DNA of 64,000 bases from Aquicoccus porphyridii (GTDB taxonomy: Bacteria; Pseudomonadota; Alphaproteobacteria; Rhodobacterales; Rhodobacteraceae), in assembly GCF_008369105.1 (NCBI RefSeq), contig NZ_VINQ01000001.1:496001-560000 (forward strand), in the 5' to 3' direction. Every line of letters begins with the position of its first letter. Within the stretch, counting starts at the first letter, position 1. Made by a program: the position numbers and the translations under genes. This document shows positions 52,345 to 61,917 of this stretch, one piece after another. The notes beneath the pieces are model-generated. The model saw nothing but the letters and a program-made list of their open reading frames with translations, was not told the DNA's origin and searched no databases.

Positions 52345-53484
52345 TTACATCTTGCAGTCAACGCCATAGGCGTCGGTGTGATCCTCGGCCGCCACGCCGA
52401 TCACCTTGTTGGTGACGACATCGCCCTCCTTGACCACCTCACGCATGTAGATGGTGTGGATCGGGTGATGGTTCGGCGCGAATTTGAAATCACCCCGGAC
52501 CGACTGGAAATCCGCCTCTTTCAGCGCGGCGCGGAACGCATCCGCGTCCGAGACATCGGCCTTTTCCATCGCCGAGGCCAGAAGCAGCCCGGTATCGAAC
52601 CCCTGCGCGGCATAGAGCGACGGAAGGCGGCCGAATTCCTCGGTAAAGCTTGCCACGAACTCGGCATTGCCGGGCACATCGAGATCCTTGGACCAGTGCG
52701 AGGTGTTCTTGACGCCAAGCGCGGCCTCGCCGATGGCACCCAGAATACCCTGATCGAAGCTGAAGGCCGGGCCCATCACCGGCTTGTCCGCACCGGACCC
52801 GGCATATTGCTTCATGAAGGAAATCCCCATGCCGCCGGGCAGGAAGTAATAGAGCATATCCGCATCATCCGCCCGGATCTGGGCGATTTCGGCGGCATAG
52901 TCGGTCTGGCCAAGCTTGGTATAGACCTCGTTGGAGACCTCACCATCGTAGAAGCGCTTGAACCCCGCGATCATGTCCTTGCCCGCCGGATAGTTGGGCG
53001 CCAGCAGGAAGACCTTCTCGACGCCGTTTTCCGTGGCCCAGGCACCCGCCGCCTCGTTGAAGGCGTCGTTCTGCCAGGACACGTTGAAATAGTTCGGATG
53101 GCACCCCTTGCCAGCCAGCGCCGAGGGCCCGGCATTGGGCGAGAGATAGAACTTGCCCTGCGCCGTCACCGACGGCACCACCGCCATGGCGAGGTTGGAC
53201 CAGATGATCCCGGTCAGCACATCGACCTTTTCCGACTGCACCAGCTTGTCGGCCAGTTGCACCGCCACGTCTGGCTTGCGCTGATCGTCCTCGACCACCA
53301 GTTCGATATCCGAGCGACCCGATTGCTTGACCGCCAGCATGAAACCGTCACGCACATCAATCCCGAGTCCGGCACCGCCCCCCGACAGCGTTGTGATCAT
53401 CCCGACCTTGAGGCCATCGGCCTGTGCCGCGCCGGTTGTCATCGCCGCGGCACAGGCCGCGAGCATAAATGATTTCAATTTCAT
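52345..53484 (-). CDS. Branched-chain-type ABC transporter substrate-binding protein
   Basis: A 379-residue periplasmic protein of the Peripla_BP_6 family. The signal peptide is MKLKSFMLAACAAAMTTGAAQA; the mature part has GMITTLSGGGAGLGIDVRDGF and PNAGPSALAGKGCHPNYFNV. The start at 53484 has GGGAGGAAG upstream; the ATG 90 bases further is not supported. First gene of the transporter operon and divergent from the 2-aminobenzoyl-CoA cluster, so an aromatic amino acid, anthranilate or kynurenine is a plausible ligand, but amides or branched amino acids remain possible. Confidence 0.88.
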   Translation of the reverse strand: MKLKSFMLAACAAAMTTGAAQADGLKVGMITTLSGGGAGLGIDVRDGFMLAVKQSGRSDIELVVEDDQRKPDVAVQLADKLVQSEKVDVLTGIIWSNLAMAVVPSVTAQGKFYLSPNAGPSALAGKGCHPNYFNVSWQNDAFNEAAGAWATENGVEKVFLLAPNYPAGKDMIAGFKRFYDGEVSNEVYTKLGQTDYAAEIAQIRADDADMLYYFLPGGMGISFMKQYAGSGADKPVMGPAFSFDQGILGAIGEAALGVKNTSHWSKDLDVPGNAEFVASFTEEFGRLPSLYAAQGFDTGLLLASAMEKADVSDADAFRAALKEADFQSVRGDFKFAPNHHPIHTIYMREVVKEGDVVTNKVIGVAAEDHTDAYGVDCKM

Positions 53485-53795
53485 TTTCTTCCTCCCGTTG
53501 ATCGGCATTATATTGCCCCACCATCCCGGGCCATCTTCCCGATACAGCGCGAATCTCCGCTGCCGGTGATGCAATATATTGCTCAGCCCTAAGGGTTCCC
53601 AACGCGACCGCGCTTGTCAACAAAAACGTAAGCATGCCCACAAGAAACCCGGTCTCGCCGCCTCCCGCTCACCAGCTTGCCCTCGGCGGGCGGTAAAATC
53701 AACATATATAATTTTCAAGCTTGAAATATTTAGACATGTTGGCCAGACTGACCCCATCGGGCCTGTTCCGGCCCGGCGAATCATGGGAGGCCTCG
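53485..53795. promoter_or_regulatory. Divergent control region with three palindromes
   Basis: This 311-bp region separates the transporter operon from the aromatic cluster. It holds GCATTATATTGC (53505-53516) and its near copy GCAATATATTGC (53571-53582, a perfect palindrome), 66 bp apart, and TTTCAAGCTTGAAA (53713-53726, a perfect 14-bp palindrome) 70 bp before the flavoprotein start. The last has the form of a MarR-type operator and a MarR gene lies in the cluster. Confidence 0.6.
53713..53726. promoter_or_regulatory. 14-bp palindrome, candidate MarR operator
   Basis: TTTCAAGCTTGAAA, perfect dyad symmetry centred between 53719 and 53720, 70 bp upstream of the first gene of the aromatic cluster. 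Confidence 0.55.
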
Positions 53796-56096
53796 ATGCG
53801 GGTTGCATGTCTGGGGGGTGGGCCGGCCGGCCTTTACTTTGCGATCTCAATGAAGCTGCGCGACCCCGCGCATGAGGTCGCGGTAATTGAACGCAACCGC
53901 GCCAATGACACCTTCGGCTGGGGTGTGGTTCTTTCGGATGACGCGCTGGACAAGCTGCAAACCAACGATCCGAAAAGCGCACGGGCGATCCGCGATCATT
54001 TCGCATATTGGGACGATATCGCCGTGGTCCACCAGGGCCAGCGCACCGTGTCCGGCGGGCATGGCTTTGCCGGGATCGGGCGCAAGCAGATGCTGAGCCT
54101 GCTACAGGAACGCGCCCGCGAGCTCGGCGTCGACCTGCGGTTCGAAACCGAATTCAGGAGCGCCGAGGACTACCGGAAGGAATTTGACCTCGTCGTCGGC
54201 TGCGACGGGATCAATTCGCGCGTCCGGCAGGAATATGCCGACGCGTTCAAGCCCGACATCGACACCCGCAAATGCAAGTTCGTCTGGCTTGGCACGCATC
54301 AGAAATTCGACGACGCCTTCACCTTCATTTTCGAGAAGACCGAACATGGCTGGATCTGGGCGCATGTCTACCAGTTCGACGCCGACACCGCGACCTTCAT
54401 CGTGGAATGCAGCCAGGAAACCTGGGACAGGTTCGGCTTTGAGGGCATGAGCAAGGAAGAGATCGTCGAGACCTGCCGCAAGGTGTTCGAGGATCACCTC
54501 GGCGGGCATGAATTGATGTCGAACGCGGCGCATCTGCGCGGCTCGGCGGTCTGGATCAACTTCCCGCGCGTGCTTTGCGAGACGTGGTATCATGAGAATG
54601 TGGTGCTTCTGGGCGACGCTTCGGCGACGGCGCATTTCTCGATCGGGTCCGGTTCGCGGCTCGCGTTCGACAGTGCCATCGCGCTGGCCGATTACCTGCA
54701 TTCCGAACCCAGCATGGAGGCCGCGTTCCAGCGGTACCAGGACGAGCGGCGGCTCGAAGTGCTGCGCCTGCAATCAGCGGCGCGCAACAGTCTTGAATGG
54801 TTCGAAGAGGTCGAACGCTATCTCGATCTCGACCCGGTGCAGTTCAATTATTCGCTGCTGACCCGGTCGCAGAGGATTTCCCATGAAAACCTGCGCCTGC
54901 GCGATCATGAATGGCTTGAAAGTGCCGAGCGCTGGTTCATGGATCAGGCGGGCGTGCCCAAAGAGGCCCCGGTGCGTGCGCCGATGTTCACACCCTTCGC
55001 GCTGCGTGACATGACGCTCAAGAACCGGGTCGTCGTCTCGCCCATGGCGCAATACAAGGCGGTGGGTGGTAGCCCGACGGATTGGCATCTCGTGCATCTG
55101 GGCGAGCGTGCCAAGGGCGGCGCGGGCCTTGTCTATACCGAGATGACCTGCGTGAGCGCCGAAGGGCGGATCACGCCGGGCTGTCCCGGGCTTTATGCGC
55201 CCGAACACGAAACCGCATGGGGCCGAATCGTGGATTTCGTGCACGCCGAGACGGACGCAAAGATCTGCTGCCAGATTGGCCATTCCGGGCGCAAGGGGTC
55301 GACCCAGTTGGGGTGGGAGCGGATGGACGCCCCCCTGCCCGATGGCAATTGGGAGGTCGTGTCGGCCTCGCCGATCCCGTGGTCACCCGAAAACCCCGTC
55401 CCGCGCGAGATCACCCGCGCCGAGATGGACGTGGTGCGCGATCAGTTCGTGGACGCGGCGCATATGGCCAATCGGGCGGGCTTTGACATGATCGAGTTGC
55501 ACGCCGCGCATGGCTATCTCATCTCGTCCTTCATCTCGCCGGTGTCGAACACACGGGGCGATGCGTATGGCGACAATCTTGAGAACCGGATGCGCTATCC
55601 GCTCGAAGTGTTCGCGGCGATGCGCAGCGTTTGGCCCGAAGGCAAACCGATGAGCGTGCGCATTTCGGCCAATGACTGGGTCGGCGATCACGGTGTCACG
55701 CCCGAAGAGGCGGTCGAGATCGCGCGCATGTTCGCCGAGGCGGGCGCCGATATCATCGACGTCTCGGCCGGGCAGACCAGCACCGAGGCGAAGCCCGTCT
55801 ATGGCCGGATGTTCCAGACGCCTTTCTCGGATCGCATCCGCAACGAGGCCGGGATCAAGACCATGGCCGTGGGCAACATCTACGAGGCCGACCACGCCAA
55901 TTCGATCCTGATGGCGGGGCGTGCCGATCTGGTTGCGGTGGGGCGGCCGCACCTGGCCGATCCCTATTGGACCTTTCACGAGGCGGCCCGGATCGGGGAC
56001 CGGCACGGCAACGACTGGCCCCTGCCCTATCTTGCCGGGCGTGATCAGCTCTGGCGGCTGGCCGACCGCGAGGCAGAGATGGTGGGCAACGTATGA
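53796..56096 (+). CDS. 2-aminobenzoyl-CoA monooxygenase/reductase-type bifunctional flavoprotein
   Basis: A 766-residue fusion. The N-terminal half (residues 1 to about 385) is a class A flavin monooxygenase: [28 protein letters not shown] and [24 protein letters not shown]. The C-terminal half (from about 400, [23 protein letters not shown]) is an old-yellow-enzyme FMN reductase with [16 protein letters not shown] and the NTRGDAYG motif. This is the architecture of 2-aminobenzoyl-CoA monooxygenase/reductase, which hydroxylates and reduces the ring of anthraniloyl-CoA; salicylyl-CoA 5-hydroxylase is the alternative for the N-terminal half. Start 53796 has GGGAGG upstream. It overlaps the MarR gene by 4 bases. 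Confidence 0.88.
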   Translation: MRVACLGGGPAGLYFAISMKLRDPAHEVAVIERNRANDTFGWGVVLSDDALDKLQTNDPKSARAIRDHFAYWDDIAVVHQGQRTVSGGHGFAGIGRKQMLSLLQERARELGVDLRFETEFRSAEDYRKEFDLVVGCDGINSRVRQEYADAFKPDIDTRKCKFVWLGTHQKFDDAFTFIFEKTEHGWIWAHVYQFDADTATFIVECSQETWDRFGFEGMSKEEIVETCRKVFEDHLGGHELMSNAAHLRGSAVWINFPRVLCETWYHENVVLLGDASATAHFSIGSGSRLAFDSAIALADYLHSEPSMEAAFQRYQDERRLEVLRLQSAARNSLEWFEEVERYLDLDPVQFNYSLLTRSQRISHENLRLRDHEWLESAERWFMDQAGVPKEAPVRAPMFTPFALRDMTLKNRVVVSPMAQYKAVGGSPTDWHLVHLGERAKGGAGLVYTEMTCVSAEGRITPGCPGLYAPEHETAWGRIVDFVHAETDAKICCQIGHSGRKGSTQLGWERMDAPLPDGNWEVVSASPIPWSPENPVPREITRAEMDVVRDQFVDAAHMANRAGFDMIELHAAHGYLISSFISPVSNTRGDAYGDNLENRMRYPLEVFAAMRSVWPEGKPMSVRISANDWVGDHGVTPEEAVEIARMFAEAGADIIDVSAGQTSTEAKPVYGRMFQTPFSDRIRNEAGIKTMAVGNIYEADHANSILMAGRADLVAVGRPHLADPYWTFHEAARIGDRHGNDWPLPYLAGRDQLWRLADREAEMVGNV

Positions 56097-56575
56097 GCGA
56101 GGCACGCAAGACCGAAACGACCGACCGCAAGGAGCCGCTCTCCAAGGCGCGGCTGCGGCTCTGGCTCAAGCTTTTGAAGGCATCGAACCTGATCGAGGCC
56201 AGTCTTCGCCAGAAACTCAGGGCCGAGTTCGGGTCGACCCTGCCGCGGTTCGACGTGATGTCGGCGCTCTATCGCAGCCCCGAGGGTCTCAAGATGAGCC
56301 AGATTTCGCAGATGCTGCGCGTGTCGAACGGCAATATCACCGGGATCGTCGACAAGCTCACCGAGGAGGGGCTGGCGCTTCGCGTGGCCGTGCCGGGCGA
56401 CCGGCGGGCGCACCGGGTACGGCTAACCGACAAGGGGCACGAGGTGTTCGCCACTCATGCCGCCGCGCATGAAGGCTGGATCGACGCGATGCTGGCCGGA
56501 CTCGATTCCGACGATGTGGACGGCATGGTCCGCCGTCTCGACCACCTTAGCGACACGATGAAGGAGCATGACTGA
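56093..56575 (+). CDS. MarR family transcriptional regulator
   Basis: A 160-residue winged-helix regulator with [50 protein letters not shown], the recognition helix and wing of MarR proteins. MarR regulators of aromatic-CoA clusters usually sense CoA thioesters. It overlaps the monooxygenase and hydratase genes at start and end, so it is expressed with the enzymes; the palindrome at 53713 is a candidate site. Confidence 0.92.
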   Translation: MSEARKTETTDRKEPLSKARLRLWLKLLKASNLIEASLRQKLRAEFGSTLPRFDVMSALYRSPEGLKMSQISQMLRVSNGNITGIVDKLTEEGLALRVAVPGDRRAHRVRLTDKGHEVFATHAAAHEGWIDAMLAGLDSDDVDGMVRRLDHLSDTMKEHD

Positions 56576-57375
56576 TGCGCAGCGACGTGAAACATTTCAA
56601 ATGCGAGATCGACGGCGGGATCGCGACCATCGCGCTCGACCGGCCGGACCGCAAGAATCCGCTGACCTTCGACTCCTATGCCGAGCTGCGCGACTGGTTT
56701 CGTGATCTGCATTATGACGACGAGGTCAAGGCGGTGGTCATTGCCCCCAATGGCGGCAATTTCAGCTCGGGCGGCGATGTGCATGAAATCATCGGCCCGC
56801 TGACCAAGATGACGATGAAAGAGCTTTTGCGCTTTACCCGGATGACCGGTGATCTGGTCAAGGCGATGCTGGGTTGCGGCAAGCCGATCATTGCCGCCGT
56901 CGACGGGGTCTGTGCGGGTGCCGGGGCGATCATGGCGATGGCTTCGGATATTCGCCTCGCTACGCCAGAGGCCAAGACCGCGTTCCTCTTTACCCGCGTC
57001 GGGCTGGCCGGTTGCGATATGGGGGCCTGTGCGATCCTGCCGCGCATCATCGGCCAGTCGCGCGCCGCCGAACTGCTTTACACCGGGCGCAGCATGTCGG
57101 CGCAGGAAGGCGTGGACTGGGGCTTTTTCAGCCGCGAAGTCGCCGCCGACGACCTTTTGGCCGAGGCGCAGACGCTGGCCGCGCGGATCGCCGAGGGGCC
57201 CAATTTCGCCCATATGATGACCAAGACGATGCTGGCGCAGGAATGGTCGATGAGCCTTGAAATGGCGATCGAGGCCGAGGCGCAGGCGCAGGCGATCTGC
57301 ATGCAGGGGCAGGATTTCCAGCGCGCCTATCATGCCTTTGTGGCCAAGGAAAAACCCGTGTTCGAGGGCGACTGA
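56575..57375 (+). CDS. Enoyl-CoA hydratase/isomerase family protein
   Basis: A 266-residue crotonase-fold protein. Oxyanion-hole segments: [16 protein letters not shown] and [41 protein letters not shown]-type helix follows. It should hydrate or isomerise a CoA ester downstream of 2-aminobenzoyl-CoA ring reduction. The start overlaps the MarR stop in a TGATG arrangement. Confidence 0.88.
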   Translation: MRSDVKHFKCEIDGGIATIALDRPDRKNPLTFDSYAELRDWFRDLHYDDEVKAVVIAPNGGNFSSGGDVHEIIGPLTKMTMKELLRFTRMTGDLVKAMLGCGKPIIAAVDGVCAGAGAIMAMASDIRLATPEAKTAFLFTRVGLAGCDMGACAILPRIIGQSRAAELLYTGRSMSAQEGVDWGFFSREVAADDLLAEAQTLAARIAEGPNFAHMMTKTMLAQEWSMSLEMAIEAEAQAQAICMQGQDFQRAYHAFVAKEKPVFEGD

Positions 57376-57441
57376 GCCGAGAGCCCGGGGGCCAGCCCCC
57401 GGACCCCCCGGAGTATTTGGAGCAAGATGAAAGAGGGTGCG
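57376..57441 (+). repeat. G5C hairpin plus GAGTATTT...CAAGATGAA motif
   Basis: CCGGGGGC-CA-GCCCCCGG hairpin (57385-57402), then GAGTATTTGGAGCAAGATGAA (57411-57431). The same order occurs on the minus strand at 17206-17282. It separates two genes of one cluster and its ATGAAAG end gives a false upstream start for the next gene. Confidence 0.65.
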
Positions 57442-58590
57442 ATGAGTGACAGGAGCTTTCTGAACTGGCCGTTCTTCGAGGATCGCCACCGGGCACTGGC
57501 CGAGGAGTTGGAGCGCTTCGCCGCGGGCCTCACCATCGACCACTCAGACACGGATGCCGCCTGCCGCGCGCTGGTTTCGGCATTGGGTGAGGCGGGATTC
57601 CTGCAATATTCCGGTGACTTGGACGGACAACTTGACGTGCGCTCGCTTTGCCTCATTCGCGAGACTCTGGCACGCCATGACGGGCTTGCCGATTTCGCCT
57701 TTGCGATGCAGGGGCTGGGCACCGGGGCGATCTCGCTTTTCGGGACAGAGGCGCAGAAACAGGAATGGCTGCCGCTCACGCGGTCGGGACAGGCGATTTC
57801 GGCCTTTGCGCTGACCGAACCCGCCTCGGGATCGGATGTCGCCAATTCCACGATGACGGCGACACGTGACGGGGATGATTATGTTCTGAACGGCGAGAAG
57901 ACGTGGATCTCGAATGGCGGGATTGCAGATGTCTATACGCTTTTCGCCCGCACCGGCGAGGCGCCGGGGGCCAAGGGGCTCTCGGCGTTCATCGTGCCTG
58001 CCGACCTGCCCGGGTTCGAAGTCGCGGAACGGCTTGAAACCATTGCCCCGCACCCGCTGGCCACGCTGCGGTTCACCGATTGCCGCGTGCCGGCGTCGGC
58101 CATGATCGGCGCGCCGGGCGCGGGGTTCCGGATCGCGATGTCGGTGCTCGACGTGTTCCGCTCGACCGTGGCGGCGGCGGCGCTGGGGTTTGCCCGCCGT
58201 GCGCTTGACGAGGCGCTGACGCGGGTCACGACGCGCCATGTGCAAGGCGCACCGCTCTTTGATCTGCAGATGGTGCAGGGGCATATCGCGGATATGGCGC
58301 TTGATGTCGATGCGGCCGCGCTTCTGGTCTATCGCGCCGCCTGGACCAAGGATTCCGGCGCGCCACGGGTCACGCGCGAGGCGGCGATGGCCAAGCTTTT
58401 CGCCACCGATCAGGCCCAGAAGGTCATTGACCGCGCGGTGCAGTTGCACGGCGGTGACGGGGTGAAATCTGGCGAAACGGTCGAGAAACTCTACCGCGAG
58501 ATCCGCGCGCTTCGGATTTACGAAGGGGCCTCGGACGTGCAGCGCGTGGTGATCGCTCGCCAGACACTGGGGCAGCATCAGGGAGGATAG
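57442..58590 (+). CDS. Acyl-CoA dehydrogenase
   Basis: A 382-residue flavoenzyme with the family motifs [37 protein letters not shown] and [41 protein letters not shown] at the C-terminus. It oxidises an acyl-CoA intermediate of the anthranilate route. ATG 57442 is chosen over 57427: AGAGGGT lies just upstream, while 57427 falls inside the intergenic repeat. Confidence 0.88.
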   Translation: MSDRSFLNWPFFEDRHRALAEELERFAAGLTIDHSDTDAACRALVSALGEAGFLQYSGDLDGQLDVRSLCLIRETLARHDGLADFAFAMQGLGTGAISLFGTEAQKQEWLPLTRSGQAISAFALTEPASGSDVANSTMTATRDGDDYVLNGEKTWISNGGIADVYTLFARTGEAPGAKGLSAFIVPADLPGFEVAERLETIAPHPLATLRFTDCRVPASAMIGAPGAGFRIAMSVLDVFRSTVAAAALGFARRALDEALTRVTTRHVQGAPLFDLQMVQGHIADMALDVDAAALLVYRAAWTKDSGAPRVTREAAMAKLFATDQAQKVIDRAVQLHGGDGVKSGETVEKLYREIRALRIYEGASDVQRVVIARQTLGQHQGG

Positions 58591-58593
58591 GAC

Positions 58594-60213
58594 ATGCTCA
58601 GACCATCGGCCCACGAGGACAGCTTCGCGCGCGACAACCTGCCCGCGCCGGAGACATGGCCGGAGCTTCGCATCGACGCGTTCGATTATCCCGACCGGCT
58701 CAATGCCGGGGTGGAACTGACCGATGCGATGGTCGCGCGCGGCTTTGGCGATCATACCGCGCTCATTGGCAACGGGCGGCGGCGGACCTATAAGGAGCTC
58801 TCGGACTGGACCAATCGCCTTGCCCATGCATTGGTTGAAGATTTGGGTGTAAAGCCCGGGAATCGTGTTCTTATCCGGTCGGCCAACAACCCGGCGATGG
58901 TGGCCTGCTGGCTGGCCGCGACCAAGGCGGGGGCGGTGGTGGTCAACACCATGCCGATGCTGCGCGCGGGCGAATTGGCGAAATATGTCGACAAGGCCGG
59001 GATCACCCACGCGCTTTGCGATACGCGGCTGATGGACGAGATGGCGATCTGCGCCAAGCAGTCGGAATCTCTCAGGACGGTGGTGGGGTTCGATGGCACC
59101 TCGAACCACGATGCCGAGCTGGACCGGCTGGCGCTGGAGAAATCGGTGCAGTTCGATGCGGTGGAAACCGCGCAGGACGACGTGGCGCTGATCGGGTTCA
59201 CCTCCGGCTCGACCGGGGAACCCAAGGGCACGATGCATTTTCACCGTGACCTGCTGATCATCGCCGATGGTTACGCGCGCGAGGTGCTCGACGTGCAGCC
59301 CGAGGATGTGTTCGTGGGCTCGCCGCCGCTGGCCTTTACCTTCGGGCTCGGGGGCTTGGCGATTTTCCCGCTGCGCTTTGGTGCGGCGGCCACGCTTCTG
59401 GAAAACGCCACCCCGCCCAACATGGTCGAGATCATCGAGAAATACCGCGCAACTGTCTGTTTTACCGCGCCAACCGCCTATCGCGCCATGCTCAAGGCGA
59501 TGGACGAGGGCGCGGATCTTTCCAGCCTGCGCGCCGCCGTGAGCGCGGGCGAGACCCTGCCCGCGCCGGTCTATGACGAATGGATGGAGAAGACCGGCAA
59601 GCCGATGCTCGACGGGATCGGCGCGACCGAGATGCTGCATATCTTTGTCACCAACCGCTTCGAGGATCACCGCCCCGCCTGCACCGGCAAGCCGGTCACG
59701 GGCTACGAGGCGCGGGTGATTGGCGAGGATGGGCAGGAACTGCCCCCCGGTGAGATCGGGCGGCTGGCGGTGCGCGGGCCGACCGGGTGCCGTTACCTGC
59801 GTGGCGAGCGGCAGATCGAGTATGTGCAGGACGGGTGGAACATCACCGGCGATGCGTTCTTCATGGACGAGGAAGGCTATTTCCACTTTGCCGCGCGCAA
59901 TGACGACATGATCCTGTCGTCGGGTTACAACATCGCCGGGCCGGAGGTCGAGGCGGCATTGCTGGCCCATGAGGCCGTGGCCGAATGCGCGGTGATCGGC
60001 GTGCCGGACGAGGAGCGCGGCGCCATCGTCGAAGCGCATGTGGTGCTGTCGGCCAGCGCGGTGCCTGGCCCCGAAATGATCAAGTCATTGCAGGACCACG
60101 TAAAATCGACGATTGCGCCCTATAAATACCCGCGCTCGGTGGTGTTTACCAAGGCCCTGCCCAAGACCGAAACCGGCAAGATCCAACGCTTTCGCCTGAG
60201 GTCGACGCGATGA
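58594..60213 (+). CDS. Aryl-CoA ligase (2-aminobenzoate--CoA ligase type)
   Basis: A 539-residue AMP-forming ligase of the benzoate-CoA ligase family. The phosphate loop is FTSGSTGEPKGTMHF, with GIGATEMLHIFVT, GWNITGDAFFMDEEGYFHFAARNDDMI, and the C-terminal lysine in LPKTETGKIQRF. It activates anthranilate (or benzoate-like acids) to the CoA thioester, the substrate of the bifunctional flavoprotein of this cluster. It overlaps the tryptophan dioxygenase gene by 4 bases, a direct structural link to tryptophan catabolism. Confidence 0.9.
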   Translation: MLRPSAHEDSFARDNLPAPETWPELRIDAFDYPDRLNAGVELTDAMVARGFGDHTALIGNGRRRTYKELSDWTNRLAHALVEDLGVKPGNRVLIRSANNPAMVACWLAATKAGAVVVNTMPMLRAGELAKYVDKAGITHALCDTRLMDEMAICAKQSESLRTVVGFDGTSNHDAELDRLALEKSVQFDAVETAQDDVALIGFTSGSTGEPKGTMHFHRDLLIIADGYAREVLDVQPEDVFVGSPPLAFTFGLGGLAIFPLRFGAAATLLENATPPNMVEIIEKYRATVCFTAPTAYRAMLKAMDEGADLSSLRAAVSAGETLPAPVYDEWMEKTGKPMLDGIGATEMLHIFVTNRFEDHRPACTGKPVTGYEARVIGEDGQELPPGEIGRLAVRGPTGCRYLRGERQIEYVQDGWNITGDAFFMDEEGYFHFAARNDDMILSSGYNIAGPEVEAALLAHEAVAECAVIGVPDEERGAIVEAHVVLSASAVPGPEMIKSLQDHVKSTIAPYKYPRSVVFTKALPKTETGKIQRFRLRSTR

Positions 60214-61040
60214 GCGGCGCATATGATCCCGGGCGCGAGGGTGCCAAGCTCGATTTCAAGGGGGCGATGTCATACGGTGATTACCTGCATCTGGATGCGC
60301 TTCTGGATCAGCAACACCCGCTTTCGGATGCCCATGACGAAATGTTGTTCGTCATCCAACACCAAACTAGTGAATTATGGATGAAGCTTGCGATTCACGA
60401 GCTTTCCGCCGCCCGGGAGGCGCTTGAGGCCGGTCAACTGGAGCCGATGTTCAAGATGCTGGCGCGGGTGAGCCGGATCTTTGAGCAGCTCAACAACGCG
60501 TGGGACGTTCTGCGCACCATGACACCGGCGGATTACACGCGGTTTCGCGACACGCTCGGGCCGTCGTCGGGGTTTCAATCCTGGCAATACCGGATGATCG
60601 AATACGTGCTGGGCAACCGCAATCCCAACATGCTCAAACCCCATGCGCATGTGCCGGAAGTGGTTGAAAAGCTTGAGCAGGAACTGGGCCGCCCGAGCTT
60701 TTACGACGTGGTTGTCGCGCGGCTTTTCGAGGGCACGGGCGGGGGCGAACCCCCTGCCCCGCAGCTTGACCGGCCGCATGAGGCGGTGCCCGAGATCCAG
60801 GCGCGGTGGAAGATGGTTTACGAGGATACCGCGAACCATTGGGCGCTTTATGAACTGGCTGAAAAGCTGGTCGATCTGGAGGATTATTTCCGCCGCTGGC
60901 GGTTCAATCATGTCACCACGGTCGAGCGGGTGATCGGGTTCAAGCGCGGCACCGGGGGCACTTCGGGGGTGGGGTACCTGCGCCGGATGCTGGAGGTGGA
61001 GCTGTTCCCCGAGCTTTGGCACCTGCGCGGAGAGCTTTGA
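60210..61040 (+). CDS. kynA: Tryptophan 2,3-dioxygenase
   Basis: A 276-residue haem dioxygenase. Motifs: MSYGDYLHLDALLDQQHPLSDAHDEMLFVIQHQTSELWMKL with the distal-side substrate residues, and GPSSGFQSWQYRMIEYVLGNRNP; the proximal haem histidine is in RFNHVTTVERVIGFKRGTGGTSGVGYL. It opens the indole ring of tryptophan to N-formylkynurenine, entering the kynurenine route. The ATG overlaps the ligase stop. Formamidase and kynureninase, needed to reach anthranilate, are not in the window. Confidence 0.96.
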   Translation: MSGAYDPGREGAKLDFKGAMSYGDYLHLDALLDQQHPLSDAHDEMLFVIQHQTSELWMKLAIHELSAAREALEAGQLEPMFKMLARVSRIFEQLNNAWDVLRTMTPADYTRFRDTLGPSSGFQSWQYRMIEYVLGNRNPNMLKPHAHVPEVVEKLEQELGRPSFYDVVVARLFEGTGGGEPPAPQLDRPHEAVPEIQARWKMVYEDTANHWALYELAEKLVDLEDYFRRWRFNHVTTVERVIGFKRGTGGTSGVGYLRRMLEVELFPELWHLRGEL

Positions 61041-61079
61041 GAAATCAACGGGTTACGAGACGGAACAAGGAGAGGCGAG

Positions 61080-61484
61080 ATGGCGCCCAAGACAATTCAG
61101 CCCGAAGGATGGGCCCCGGCACTCGGCTATGCCAACGGGATGTTGATGGAGGATGGCACGCTGCATATCGCGGGCCAGATCGGCTGGAATGCGCAGAAGG
61201 TGTTCGAGCGGCACGATTTCGTCGGGCAGATGGAGCAAACCCTTGAAAACATTGCCGCAATAGTGCGTGCGGCGGGGGGTGACGTGGGCGATATCGGGCG
61301 GCTGACATGGTTCGTGAAGGACAAGGCCGAATACATGGCCCACCAGCGCGAGATCGGCGAGGCCTATCGCCGGGTGCTGGGCCGGCATTTCCCGGCCATG
61401 TCGTTGATTATCATAAAGGATCTGGTCGAGGACGAGGCCCTTCTCGAGATCGAGGCGACGGCGTTCGTCAAGCCCAAGGGGTAA
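61080..61484 (+). CDS. RidA family protein
   Basis: A 134-residue Rid/YjgF-family protein. Typical segments: GYANGMLMEDGTLHIAGQIGW near the start, FVGQMEQTLENIAAIVRAAGG, and the conserved arginine-type end of RHFPAMSLIIIKDLVEDEALLEIEATAFV. RidA proteins hydrolyse reactive enamine/imine intermediates. In this cluster it may deaminate an aminated intermediate of anthranilate breakdown, as in known 2-aminobenzoyl-CoA clusters. It follows kynA by 39 bp. Confidence 0.88.
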   Translation: MAPKTIQPEGWAPALGYANGMLMEDGTLHIAGQIGWNAQKVFERHDFVGQMEQTLENIAAIVRAAGGDVGDIGRLTWFVKDKAEYMAHQREIGEAYRRVLGRHFPAMSLIIIKDLVEDEALLEIEATAFVKPKG

Positions 61485-61506
61485 GATCGAGGGCACCGCG
61501 CGCTCG

Positions 61507-61627
61507 GGTTAACACGATTTTTCGGCGAAAAATCGGGGGGTGACATCCGGCTGACATGCGGCTGCTGCCCGGCTGCCGGGTAAATCCTGACAAAGGGTTA
61601 ACGCGAGGGGTTAACGTGGCGTGCGCT
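61507..61627 (+). repeat. Dispersed 122-bp element, copy 3
   Basis: GGTTAAC (61507-61513); perfect hairpin CGATTTTTC/GAAAAATCG with GGC loop (61515-61535); six Gs (61535-61540); 11-bp units TGACATCCGGC, TGACATGCGGC and TGCTGCCCGGC (61541-61573); closing TGCCGGG (61574-61580); a 29-bp spacer; and GTTAACGTGGCGTGCGCT (61610-61627). It starts 22 bp 3' of the RidA stop. One base shorter than copies 1 and 2, in the hairpin part. Confidence 0.85.
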
Positions 61628-61708
61628 TGGTCGCGTTCATTTCGCCCGGGCCACAACATACCCTGAAGCGCGATGCGCCGAACAGGAGCTGATTGACACC
61701 CAACGAAA

Positions 61709-61791
61709 GGGCAGCGCCCGACCCGGGGTGGGCGTGAAGCGCCCGCCCATGGGGCGGGTCGGACGCTGCCCGGGCTGCATGCAGCCCGGGC
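61709..61791. other. Nested stem-loops upstream of the molybdoenzyme gene
   Basis: The right arm of the large stem (61756-61771) and the left arm of the 24-bp palindrome (61768-61779, centre CTGCA/TGCAG) share four bases, so the two full structures cannot form together in one RNA. They sit 122 to 205 bp before the start of the molybdoenzyme gene. Confidence 0.55.
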
Positions 61792-61794
61792 GGG

Positions 61795-61917
61795 ATGAAC
61801 GCGATCAAGCGCAACAAGCCCAAGGCCACTGGCACCACGCGCCACTTCTTGCCTTCGCCCGTGCTTTGCGCAACTCTCGCGCGGCGACGAACGGGCCATG
61901 AAGGAGGCGCGCGATGA
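61795..61917 (+). CDS. Possible 40-residue leader peptide
   Basis: ATG 61795 to TGA 61915-61917, overlapping the molybdoenzyme ATG (61914) as ATGA. The product is basic (MNAIKRNKPKATGTTRHF start). No ribosome-binding site is seen beyond the end of the 24-bp palindrome, and composition is not decisive, so this may not be translated. Confidence 0.25.
   Translation: MNAIKRNKPKATGTTRHFLPSPVLCATLARRRTGHEGGAR

Larger units (their letters stand above)
61485..61913. other. 429-bp intergenic region with element copy 3 and a stem-loop cluster
   Basis: After the 122-bp element come a 16-bp imperfect stem (GGGCAGCGCCCGACCC at 61709-61724 with 61756-61771, 15 of 16 pairs), an inner 9-bp stem near 61728-61749 and a perfect 24-bp palindrome (61768-61791). 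A 40-codon frame (61795-61917) ends by ATGA overlap with the molybdoenzyme start. No other gene is supported. Confidence 0.6.

Noticed and set aside
57544-60039. 831-codon minus-strand frame
   Set aside because: Antisense to the acyl-CoA dehydrogenase and ligase genes, with no recognisable domain.
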